DNA of 64,000 bases from Panorpa germanica (taxonomy: Eukaryota; Arthropoda; Insecta; Mecoptera; Panorpidae). The notes beneath the pieces were generated by a model that ran no database searches, was not told the origin of the DNA, and saw only the letters and a list, made by a program, of their open reading frames with translations. Positions 1 to 11,523 of the stretch are shown here, piece after piece. The translations under genes were made by a program, and so were the position numbers. The stretch lies in contig OY783219.1 in NCBI GenBank assembly GCA_963678705.1, positions 3,596,001 to 3,660,000 of the forward strand, in the 5' to 3' direction. Position 1 is the first letter of the stretch. Every line of letters begins with the position of its first letter.

Positions 1-95
1 CCCAGTATTTGTTTTCCTTCTCTTCGCATTTTATTTAATTTATGTAGAGATTCTTCACACGCTTGTTACTGTACTTGATGTTTGGACGCATCGTG
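1..95 (+). repeat. Dispersed repeat, copy 1
   Basis: This stretch matches 1622-1700 closely: both contain a run of the form ttctcttc(g/a)(c/t)attttatttaattt followed by tagagattcttcacacgc. It is probably one end of a longer mobile element continuing left of the window. No coding potential is seen. Confidence 0.6.
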
Positions 96-720
96 TGGTC
101 GATGCTGGAACTAAGTGTGTCCAACGTTCACGTTGGAAGAAGTTCGGGCTGTTGTCGGTCTTTTGACCCGTGTCAAAAGGGATTTTTCTACCCACACCAC
201 ACACTTGAGCCACATGTCATGCACTGCTGCACGAATCGTCCAACAAAGCAAGGTTTTATACTTGAAGATTTCTTTATTTACTTGAAAGTTTTTGTTAAAC
301 AGTTAATAATATCAACAAATTAATAAAATAAATAAATCATTCGGATCAAACATTCGTTCCATCGTGTAGTAGGAAATTTGCCATGTCAATCGTCCAATAT
401 TTGACTCAAATCCCATAATTTAAGCTACATTATGCTATAATATTCAGTCAATAGTGAATCATTTTCTGCCTTACTCAAATCTTGAGAATTTTCTCTACAT
501 TAAGTATTCCATCTACACATTTCGTAAACAAAAGATCATTGTACAAACAGCTACCATTTTAATCTAATGTATGCTAATTTGATTGTTGGAATGTTGATGA
601 AATAACAAGCTGATGCTTCTGGACAATGTAATGGGTTCTCCAACTGAGGACGCTTTTTGAATTAATATTTGGAATCGGCCTTGGCTGATTACTCATGACA
701 GCTGGTCGACACTCAGGCTG

Positions 721-1012
721 AATGGGCTTGTGAAACGTGTCTTAATTTGTATAAAACTGTGCTATATATTGATAAAGTTGACTACCAGAACCTCAAATGT
801 CTAATCCTTGTGTTTTAGGAGCTGTTACCAATTACAAAGTCATTTTTTCTTTGATTATTAAAAGATGCAACGTTATAGAAAATTCCACAGCCTGTTACGA
901 CGTGTTGCCATCGCTTTTATACAACATTTATACCCCATTTATTGGTAACAGTGGTGTATTGATAAATACTAAAGTAGACAAGAAACTTGAACACACCCTA
1001 TTGTAAATGTTA
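721..1012 (+). mobile_element. MITE-A, diverged partial copy
   Basis: It begins with the MITE-A terminus (aatgggcttgtg, then gtcttaatttgtataaaact) and carries the characteristic internal stretch around ctaccagaacctcaaatg. After about 150 bp it diverges from the other copies and no right terminus is seen, so it is an old or truncated member of the family described at 4571-5214. Confidence 0.6.
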
Positions 1013-1621
1013 ACGCCGTAAGAAGTCCACTGTCATCTTAATTTCACATTGTATTTGTAACTTATACTTCTCCTGCGGTTTTTCGTCCACACACAATACA
1101 TTCAAGCACGCCGTCTACTTATTCGTGGTTACTTTGGTTATTAACTTCACTTTGTTCAGCTGTTATTGACCCTTCTGAGGTCATTGCCGAATGCTGGACC
1201 ACAATAAACTCGCCCACTTCAACATAACCTAAAAGAACAAAACCAGACGTAGCAAGCGCAGCATGTTCATTCAATATGCTAATTTATTTTTATTCATTTT
1301 TTTTTCATTTTGTTATTTTTAATTACAGGTTACAAAATTATAAACTTGATCTCATTTAGATTGTGACGTTGATGTTGATTGCTGTCAGGGGAAGAAGGGG
1401 GAGAAACACGCGAAAGTGATAGTCGATATATTGGGCTATTTGCTTACTAGTAATGGGACGAAAACTCTTCCTCTTGTTTCTACTATTCCATTCCTTCTCT
1501 TTCCTCGCTCCTTCTCTCTATCTCCGCCATCCACCTCTTCTTTTCACGTGTTACGTTTTCCTCACATGAAAACTTAATGTGCTCCAGCTCCAACCTGCAC
1601 ATTCTTTTCTCTCTATTTGCA

Positions 1622-1700
1622 CAGTATCTGTTTCACTTCTCTTCATATTTTATTTAATTTATATAGAGATTCTTCACACGCTTGTTCCTGTACATCACTT
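1622..1700 (+). repeat. Dispersed repeat, copy 2
   Basis: Second copy of the repeat at 1-95. A pyrimidine-rich stretch (1480-1620) precedes it, so the two may belong to one longer element. No gene is seen between 1010 and 3120. Confidence 0.6.
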
Positions 1701-3124
1701 TTTACTTGTTACACGTAGCATCATTTGGAGCCGGCATTAAAACAGTTGTGCCGTATTTTTATAATGTATACTTATAGGAACGTAAAAAATGAAATTCGCC
1801 ATCGTATCGTAAATTTATAAGGCCCTTCTAGGCTGAACTCTCGTAGTTTGAACTATAGCATAATCATTGAAATAATAATTCCAGTTTGTACTAGAAATGC
1901 AATCAGATTTCCAAAAACACACGCGTTTGTTTTCTAAACTGAGATAGATATCTTCTAGTTTGGAGCTGTGAAGAAATAACATCAATTCTAAATTCAACAT
2001 TATATATTTTTTAATCTAAATTTAAAGAAAAACACGAAAATAGAAATATATAATGTACGCGATTAGTTTGAAAAGGGTTCAACAATAATATGAAGATGGT
2101 GTTACTCGTCAAAAATATTCTCCGCATATATTGAAAGATACTCTTGAAAATATCAGCCATATTAGATGCTCAGTTATTTATGTGAGTCTATATTAGTGTT
2201 AGTTAAAGATGGAAGAATCGAATATAGAGCTTGTATTAAATTCTTGTAATTAGGCAAAAAGTCTACTTAAATTAAATGCAGGATTGGTGTTGTAGGCGGT
2301 GACTCTGCTCCAATATTTGCCATCGTAAAATTTCGGGCAACTGGGCAAAGTGTTCAACACGTATTTAAATTCTGAAGACAACAGAATTAGAAACCTATGA
2401 ATCAATAGAAAATTACGTTTAATTACAACTTATTCAATAATATTTTCAGAATAAGTCTCCCCTCCCTCTCCCCCCTTGTCCACTACTACAAAGTTCTGCA
2501 CGATATTCACAGAACTCGCACATTTGCACTCATAATTAATTATTAACTACTATAATCTAAACTTTCTCTATTTTTTTTTTTACTTTTATTTATTATTACG
2601 TCTATCTAGCGTTACCATCAGTATGAAATCACCATTATTATGTAGATGATTACACAAATTGTGTTTATGTTTGTGGGTCACTAACACTATCAACATTATT
2701 GTCAGTAATGGTGGCAGCACTGGTAACTTTTAGTTTTAATACTTCATTAATCTGAACTTGTATGCGGGTCGTTTCGTATTCAAATGTCTGCAGATTTGGT
2801 CATGTACAATTAGCGCAATGATGATGATATGGGTGGAACGCCCGCACTATCCTCTTCCGTTAACCCCCTGCATCACCCCGCCATGTTGTTGCAATCTGTC
2901 ATGCCCAAGTGTACTTAATTAGTACTGATTGATGCTATTGGTGATTATTTATATTGTAATTTCTTTGTTCCACTTTAGGCACGCGTTCGAACAAGGTGTT
3001 TTGCAATAGCTATTTAATGATTATACTACGTATTACGAAAGCCTAGGTTTATTAATCCATATCTCGCTTTATTTCTCTAATTATACTTTTTTAATTACAT
3101 ATCAGTTTCGATTTACAGCCCAGA

Positions 3125-3690
3125 ATGTTTCGATAACATCGAAACGATACTTGGCCATTTTTTCTCGCGAAATATAGATGGCGATACTATACAGCAGGTT
3201 AAATATTATCAAAAAAAACATGTTTTTTTATGTTTAAATCGTTTTATGTAAGTAACTGCAAAAACGCGAATGAAAATCTAAAGCTGCAATTAGTTAGATG
3301 AATAACGTATCTACATTTTAAGCTTTCTTCCACTGACTTTTAATGAGTTGGAACCGCAAAAATAAGTTTTGAAAATGAATATTGCTATATTTTCTAGTTA
3401 AATTCCAATTTTTATATGACTGGTAACATTTCTAAGTGTTTGTCATAAATTTTATAACGTTTATTATAGTTCTCAAACTTACGCTTAAGATTTAAAAATA
3501 TATAGAGTACTCGATAATATCCTAGTTATTCATCTAACTAATTGCAGCTTTAGATTTTGATTCGCGTTTATAGTTACTTACATAAAACGATTTAAACATG
3601 GTTTTTTGATAATATTTAACCTGCTGTATAGTATCGCCATCTATATTTCGCTAAAAAAATGGCCAAGTATCGTTTCACCTTAAATAGATC
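3125..3690. mobile_element. Foldback element with long inverted arms
   Basis: Two arms of roughly 180 bp are inverted copies of each other. The left arm (about 3139-3320) runs from gaaacgatacttggccat to attagttagatgaataa; the right arm (about 3520-3685) runs from ttattcatctaactaatt to atggccaagtatcgtttc. The spacer is about 200 bp. A near-identical single arm is at 53718-53932 in an ABCA intron. This is a non-autonomous foldback or long-TIR MITE with no coding sequence. Confidence 0.8.
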
Positions 3691-4570
3691 TAACCTGGAT
3701 TAAAGTTCGCATTTTGTAAGTGGAAGGCACCGTCATCTTGACAATAAAAGTACACTCACATTTTTCTGTTTTTCTTAAAAATCATTAACTTCACAAAAAT
3801 TTTATCAAGACCTTTTTTGTAGATAACAATATTATCTAGAACTTTTATTAATATCACTTTGTTGTATCTTTTATAATAAGAAAGTTATAAGCTAAAAGAA
3901 ATTGTAAATTAAGTGGTGTATTACTATAATACAGTCTCTTCATATATATTTCAAACACGTCGTTCTTCGCCGGGAAAAAGCGCTTGTTATTATTTAAATC
4001 TCATTATTACTGTTAAATGAAACATTTTTAAATACACATCAGACAAACCCTCGCATTGTCTTCAAGTTATTCAAGGTCAAAGACCGTTACGAACGCAGCA
4101 ACCAATTTGAAATATTCCAGGTCTATAAACCATTGGTTTTGTGAACCATCTGCGTTTGCAAAATGTTTCTAATTGCATCAGACTTACCAATATGACTTCC
4201 CCTATCCCTTACCGCACCTCCGCCTACAACACAGGTCACGAGTCATGGTGCCCAGGTGCAAGTTATTACTTGACGTTGACGTTCTTGCTAATCTGACTCA
4301 AACAGGTCTTAAAAGTCTTAATGTACTATTTAAAAATCCAAATCATGTATTAAAGTATAGTGTCAGAAGTGCGCTGCGCATATAATAAAAGTCTCATTGC
4401 ATGCCAGTACTTTAAATAGCTATGTACTTCGTCATATTCGCTGCTCATTGGTTCTAATTCAGTCAAACTATTCCTTTTATAACTAACTAAAATACCCGGC
4501 GATTACCGTAATTAGTAAGGTTAAAATTAAAGTTTGTTTAAGTTTGACACCTAGGCCACCATATTAATGT

Positions 4571-5214
4571 AATGGGATTGTGTCCTATGTCTTAATTTCT
4601 ATAAAACTGTACTATATATTGATAAAGTTGGTTACTAGAACCTCAAATGTTCAATTATTTTTTAATAACTCATTATAAGTTAGGAGATAATAACAATTAA
4701 AAAAGTCAATCTATCTCTTTAATTATTAAAGGGATTCAACGTTGTACATATTCCAAATGCATGTGACATCACAACCGCTGCCAACCTTACAGCTGAGAAA
4801 TCTCTGGCTATATGTATTTATATATCAAAATATCAAATATTATTTACAGCTATTTCAAAGAACAAAAAAATTTCAATATTGTGTCTGCCGTAACAGGGTT
4901 AAATAAAATAAAAACTTATTATTCTTTGACTTGACTTGATTATTTGACTACCAACTGCTACACAACATTACCACAGCACTGACCTACTCAACAAATAACT
5001 CACATTAAAATGCATTTCACGTCACAAAAATATGGTCGACCATTTCTAGCGCTAAATTACAATTCAAACTTTTAATTACTATATCTCTAATTGCTATATC
5101 TCCGTCAATATTTAGATATTTAATAAAATAGACACGCCAATACACATTTATTAACATCAATTTTAATCAACAATTGAAAAATCGACCATTAAAAAATAAG
5201 AAGACAAGCCCATT
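4571..5214 (+). mobile_element. MITE-A, near full length
   Basis: A non-coding element of about 640 bp, bounded by terminal inverted repeats of about 15 bp (aatgggnttgtgtcc at the left; the inverse, ending in acaagcccatt, at the right). The left end is aatgggattgtgtcc; the right end here is slightly decayed. Other copies are at 20264, 22474, 49633, 54437, 58139, 61089 and 62480. The family has no transposase and is presumably mobilised in trans; the superfamily cannot be fixed because no clean target duplication was found. Confidence 0.85.
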
Positions 5215-7862
5215 ATTTTAATTTTTGTTTTTATATATTTAAATAAAGATCATACGTTTGTCATACGTTTACTAGACTACACTGCTGAATATGGGACGAC
5301 AATAAGCTTGTTTTTATGCTTGCTCTTGTCTCCACTTCCTCTCCGAAGACTCCACACAACCTGGGTTACCTGCGAATAGCTTGAAGCAAACTCGGGCACT
5401 TCGGTTTGCATGGATTCCAGCAGCAGCACATAACGTTCGCAGGCAATCGCTGAGGAATGGTTTTAATTCTACGAACAACTCCTGGATTCCAGTTCCCCAG
5501 GTCTCAGTGCCAGTCTGCGATGTTGACTGTCAGCAATCGGGTGTGAGTGTCAGTTCGTCGTCTGTTATAACTCAGATAAATCTCTTGCGGAATACTGTGC
5601 TTCTATTTTGTTACATTTTAAAAACATACAACAAATATACTTTGTTATTAATCAAACGGTGTAATAATTTATTGTTAATACAAGTTCAGTTTAATAAGAA
5701 AACAAGTTATAGTGTTTGAAAATCGTATTTAAAAATGGAGTGTATTTAAATTGGATATTATAGCAGCAATATTGAAAGGTAAATTTTAAGATTATGTAGT
5801 TTTTTTTAGATATCTAATTATCTATACAGTATAATGTTATAAAATGCTGTATAAAGGTCGTGTTAATGCCCGATTAAAATCAAAATAACGGGAATAAATT
5901 ATTTCACGATGAAACCTAGTCGCGAGGAAGTGAATTATTAGTTGTTGTTTGTTTTTATTCGACTTCAGGTGAGAAGTAGGAATAGGAATATCAGTCTGAT
6001 ATATCCCGATTAATTGGTAATAGATTTTAGCTTTAATACTTTTCGCTGAGGAAAATCTAAGTGTTGGTAGAGGTAGCCGACGAAATAATCCTCACCTGGG
6101 CACTGCCCAGGTTGAAAATGAATTCTGGAATCACCTTTTAGCAAGCTAGCAGGTGTGAACCTAGCACTACAAGACAATTCCTATATGGGAAGTAGAAAAT
6201 GCATCTTGAAATTTTCTTGTGACAATCTAGCAAGTCTGAACTTTGTATTGCAAGACAATTCTCTACCTGGGATTTGCATGTATTTAACATTATGCAATTT
6301 TAACACTTTATATATTCTTATCGCACATCAAATAATAAACTTATTAGCATGGAATTAGGTCCATAGTCCTTTCTCACACTGGATATTACAAGTAATAAGA
6401 GTCCCTACAGTAAACGGATTATAAAAAGTGTCAATTTCTGGAGCTACCTATTATGCTAACTAATTTTTATACATCCTTCTGACACAGGTAAAAGTTTTGT
6501 TTACATTCCTTTCATTTTTAAATTGCCCCTTTTACCTTTTTTATATTTAATCTTAAAATATCTGAAGGTTTAAGAAAAGGGTTTGAGGCATGTATTAAAT
6601 GTTCTATAGAATATTTCTTTTCAAAATCAATCTATAAATTTATATATAGAAAATACTGTTTTTGAGAAATATCTTTAGCGTTTTCTTATTAATTATAAAC
6701 CTGCTTAAAATAGGCGCAATTCATTGATAAAAAAGTATTTATTAAAAAGGAGATTAGAGATAGCAGAAATGATCTATCAGATAGAGTAATGCGTAAGCGG
6801 GAATCGCACTCCTTTGAGATAAAATGGGACTTACTGTAGAAATTTTAAGGAATACAAAACTAATGTTCAAAATAAGCGCGACATATTAAAAGAACTCTTT
6901 ACTGTAACACGCAATTGTATTTTTTGTTCTCTTTAAATTGTTGTCACGAATATGTTTCACCTGGTGACCAAGTTATTAACTAAAACGAGACGTTATAAAA
7001 ACATTGATGTTAAAACAACATTTGAAACAGCTTGCAAGATTTTAATGTGTCATATCTAAAAAAGTAATGCATTAGAGGTAAATATCTCGGTTACCGTATT
7101 TTAAAGAATGCCGTTATATGTTTTCGATAACATGTTGATAATTATGTTGTTGAGATTTGCCTCGTAGTCGTTAAAGTCCCGTTCGTAAATATACATAGCG
7201 CATAGCTTGATGTTGCAGCCACAGTAACAAATCTATACAGCGCTACCAATATTTAATAGATGCGGATTATCTTATATTTAAAGGTAAGCGACTACAGGTC
7301 CGTATGGTTCGTGTGAAACGTATTGAATTTAGCGTATCAAATGTGGAAGAGACGAAATGTAAAAAGGAAGACGTATTGATGCGCATGATACCCGATGTCA
7401 GGTGTTATCTCTGCATACGCGTAACTGCGAGATGAATTCGTTTCCCCCGCTTCTCTTCCCTTCCACTTTGATATGATATATCCAATGTGGTTGATACGAT
7501 TTGTATACTGACAAGGTAGTAGTAATATGATGGAAACCTCTGCTTCTTTTCTCCAATTTCCATACCATTTTTAAAAAAAGAAGAAGAGAGAAGAACCTGC
7601 CGTTTATCCGGCTCTGAACGTAGGCGGAGTTTAGCTCTGGTTGGACCATTTCATCAGATTTTATTTGCAACCTAAAAACTATTTAAGGTTTTTCAACAAC
7701 AGCGTTCGTTTTAAATCAACAGAAAATCGCAATATTTCGGTGAAAAGTGGTGTTATTTTTATTTTAATCTAAAGTACAAATTCTGAGGTTAGTAATGGAA
7801 CACAATATCTGCCAAATATCGCCGAAATATTACGTTATTCTACTGATTTAAAATTCTTGTTC
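5215..7862. other. Intergenic, no gene recognised
   Basis: AT-rich sequence. The open frames present are short, lack recognisable motifs and show no coherent splice structure. Nothing beyond background low complexity is seen. Confidence 0.5.
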
Positions 7863-8150
7863 TTCTTCAGTGGCTCGACAGCCCTGGGTGGGCCCTGGCC
7901 TTCTCAAGAATTTTTTCCGAATGGTTTAATTACTTGATATTTCGTAATAATGTTTCTTCACGGGGTAGTGTTGTTAGCACCACGCCCAACAGCCTGCAGG
8001 ACCAGTCCCCTGATATAATTCCCAGGGACAGGGTGCCCGGCTATACCCCCAGGCACTGGGTACCCATTTTAGTCGCCTCTTACGACATGCATGAGCAACA
8101 TTGGGACTATTCTTTCTCACCCGGTCACCACTCGGGAACTGATTTAAAAT
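7863..8150 (-). mobile_element. tRNA-derived SINE, 5' truncated copy
   Basis: Its body is about 90% identical to the element at 8690-9076, including the block cgcctcttacgacatgcatg and the GC-rich segment with gcccggctatacccccaggc. It stops after actcgggaa and lacks the tRNA-like head, which is the usual 5' truncation of a minus-strand SINE. The 3' end on the minus strand is a GAA-rich tail. A 75-codon open frame across the body is incidental. Confidence 0.75.
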
Positions 8151-8689
8151 TACCACCATAATAATCATACCATAATCGGTACCACCGACAGATTTCTTTA
8201 GAGTCTGCTTTAGTGAACATGTATAATTGTCAAGCTAAGGCTACTACAATGAAGTAGTCTTCATCCATGTAAAGTTGAATCATAATTTTCGAAAAATTAA
8301 TCAACTCTGATTTGTTTGTCAAATGAATATTTATGTTTTTATAAATTCCAGTGATATTAAAATTCAACAAATTAATGGTTTACGTAATTTTATAGGTTAT
8401 GAGCCACGATTAATTAACATGAACTATAATATCGTAATAACAGAATTCAACTTGCTAATAACAAATATTACGTAATAATAAACAAATGACGTATTTTAGA
8501 AGCAAGTCCTAGATTTTATTCTTATTATGAAAGATGAATCAATTCTGATGATTTTATGTCAAGATGATGTTAAATTATCGTTTGCTTATTACGATCAAGG
8601 CTCTCTTGCGACTGATAAAGTTTTTTTGTAGTATTTTATTTAACGTTCTTGCTGATAATATTCTTCTACATTAATTCTTCCAAGTCTTC

Positions 8690-9076
8690 TTCTTCTTCAG
8701 TGGCTCGACAGCCCTGGGTGGGCCCTGGCCTTCTCAAGAATTTTTCCGAATAATTTAATTACTTGAGATTTCGTGACAAGGTTTTTTTTTATGGGGTGGA
8801 GTTGTTAGCACCACGCCCAACCCCCAACCTGGAGGACCAGACCCCTGATATAATCCCCAGGGGCAGGGTGCCCGGCTATACCCCCAGGCACTGGGTACCC
8901 ATTTTAGTCGCCTCTTACGACATGCATGAGCAACATTGGGACTATTCTTTCACACCCGGTCACCACTCGGGAATTATAACCAAACCCAGATAATATCTGG
9001 CCCGGGGATCGAACCCGAGGACATAGTAGTCAGACTCAAGCATCAATGCTCTCGCCTACTGTAGCCGTAATTCTTT
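8690..9076 (-). mobile_element. tRNA-derived SINE, full-length copy
   Basis: Read on the minus strand it starts with a tRNA-like head near 9076. A perfect RNA polymerase III B box, GGTTCGATCC, lies at 9015-9006, and an A-box-like stretch (taggcgagagc) lies upstream of it. The body follows and ends in a GAA/GAAG-rich tail near 8690. The block tgtcgtaagaggcgactaaa in the body resembles a core I recall from other arthropod SINEs (from memory). It is GC-rich relative to its surroundings and is paired with the truncated copy 540 bp to the left. Confidence 0.8.
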
Positions 9077-11478
9077 CAAGTACATTGCATAAACTTCTTA
9101 GTTTCGTTAGTCTATTATTAAGTTACTATTTCCAAAAATGTTTCTTTTTCTTCTCGTGAGTCTATCTCTTCTTGTTTCGCTTCCTTTTCTGTCTTCTAAC
9201 AACAATTTTTCTATCTGCTTTTCGCTGTCTACCTTTCCTTCATCTTCCCATTACCCTCAAGCTTCCTTCCAATTGTCTTCCTTCTCTCTTATCACATTAT
9301 GCAAGCTTATATAATGTTACATATTAAATTAGGTAAAAAATAATATATCAAATAATACATGAGCTTACTTACAATTACGTGTTTAGCGGCTTTAAGTAAT
9401 TATTTCATAAAATTGTTTATAATTTCCGAATTATTCAAGAATTGTTACTAAATCTGTTATAAAAAATGAAAGGTCATCTGTGAAATTATGTAATGAATGT
9501 TAGCTTTGCATAATTTATACATATTTTCTATAAAATTTTCAGTGGAATTTATTAAAACAAGTTATCAATGCAATCGATTCCAATGAATCCGTATTATATT
9601 CACTGGCGTCTGAAGGTGACAATGATTCCGACTGGTACATTGCCGTCACCAGGATTTCGTCGCGTCGGTGGGGAATTTTTGAGTACCTTGTTCTAATGAA
9701 TCCATGCTATTTACATATGCGTCATATGTCTTTCAGTAACTGTAAGAGTTTGTTTTAAATTGCTAAATCATTCTTTGAATTAATTGTGTTTGTTTAGGTT
9801 TAGGAATGTACTCCCTTCATACTTGTTAAATCCATCATTTTTGGGTTTAAGTTAGTTCCACCGCAAAACCACTTTTCGATAGATCAGTGTGAAATGTTGG
9901 CTAGTAAATCCCAAAGTTTCAAGAATGTTGTTCATTTAGCATCTTAGATAATTAATAACAAAGTTACCAATTTTCAGGCTCATCTCCCATTTGAATCATG
10001 TAAAATTTCCTGACCTTCCAACTATTTTCTATTATACACAAAAAATCTCTTGATAGAATTTCTTTTAAAATATCTTTTTTTTAATACTATGCTATACTTT
10101 TAAATGATTCAAAAAAAGTTTGACCCATTTAGGTTATAATAAACAAATTTGAATAATTAAGGGCCCCAAAACATTCTCGAAAGTGTTGGGCTCAGCATCG
10201 GGGCCCTAATCCTCATTTTCGCTCGCGAAAATTCTTCTTCCTTTTCGGAAAATATAATGGATTTAGAAAAAAGAAGAATTGGTCAATTATGTGACCGATT
10301 TTTCATTGACAGTTGTGCAATTCCAGTCGTTCTGAACATTACATCAATATTACGTTGTTGTTATATAACCAGTCGGTTCTTAACAACAAATAAAGTAATT
10401 AATTAATATTCAAATGATAGTAAAATCATTTCACTTATATTTATGCAAGATCTGTAATTACAGAGAATGACAAAACACTCTTGGTTGTTTAGCAAGGTTC
10501 TGTAGCCTAGATCAAGATAAATCAGATAAATTTGACGGCCGTGTGAGATACATTTAAAATTATATTGTTACAAATTTCTCAATGTCTTTAAAAGAAAAAA
10601 ACAATTGTCATTTTTAACGTTAAATATTTTTTCTCACGTTTTGTTTTTAATATAAAATAAATGTAATTAAATTCTTGGAGATAAAATTAAAACTAAAATA
10701 AAGAATTTAATAGCATCTTTAGGCTTCCGACTGTCGTGCCATTATTTCCGTTATCTTCTGTATCTCCATCATTAATTATATTATTTCGTAATCGTGATGA
10801 GTGTGAGTGTGTGTGCATATAGTTTAAAATGTAATTACTTAAATTAATTAGGAAATCTGATTGTAATCTTTAATTGGAATTTGCATTTGTTTCTACTTGT
10901 GTGCACAAAAAGAATGAGTTAAAATCATTGAAAAAGGAAAGAGTAGCTATCACTACTTAAACTAGTATTTTACTGAAGTGAACTCTCTTTAATCCGGCAT
11001 GTTTGGTACCATGGATTATAGACTCTTCACTTGGAAAGTCCTCAGGTTAAATCCATCTTCCATCTTCTCCCGACACCTACTCTTAATGTGTTCCAAATTC
11101 TCATCCTCCGTTCCACACCTCCTGTTTGTTTTCTCATCTTCTTTTCCCCAAAAACTACTTCTTGTTTCTTCTGTCTCTAGTCTAAACCCTGTGATCTTTC
11201 TCGTTTCCTTTCACCTCAATTTTTCGAGCTGCTTCAGCATCGTCTCGTCCACAACTGTCTGTATTTTGAGTACCATCCATCTTCTTCTTCATCCTTTTCT
11301 ATTGCTACATTAATTCATCAACTTCATGTCCGATTCTTATCCTCTTCACTTCTTTGTATTACCGTCTCTGTTACCAATGCTGCATCGTCGAATTTTAAAT
11401 AGCTTTATATCTCTGTCAACTTAACTATTATTCAATATTTTCAATTAACTAAAGTTTATATTTGATTATTTGTTTCAG
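9077..11478. other. Intergenic, polypyrimidine tracts
   Basis: No gene is recognised. Two CT-rich stretches (about 9120-9290 and 11040-11350) resemble others at 1480-1640 and 37590-37960, and a purine-rich inverse at 18540-18830. A 104-codon open frame in the second tract is an artefact of stop-poor CT-rich sequence. A putative splice acceptor (tttcag at 11473-11478) may begin the coding exon of the CABIT gene, which would put its promoter in an unidentified upstream exon. Confidence 0.5.
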
Positions 11479-11523
11479 AAACGAATTTGGGAATAAAATT
11501 GATGAATTTTAATTCTTTAAAAA

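Noticed and set aside
4173..5719. Open frames of 70 and 112 codons
   Set aside because: No recognisable domain, and neighbouring sequence is repeat-derived; coding is not supported.
7398..7670. 90-codon minus-strand open frame
   Set aside because: No motif, no splice context and no similarity I can recognise; probably chance.
7934..8993. Two similar 75-codon open frames (shared DIIPR..VPGYTPRHWVPIL)
   Set aside because: They lie within the two SINE copies; similarity reflects repeat identity, not a gene family.
11040..11313. 104-codon open frame rich in Ser and Leu
   Set aside because: It lies in a CT-rich tract that is stop-poor by composition; no start context or domain.
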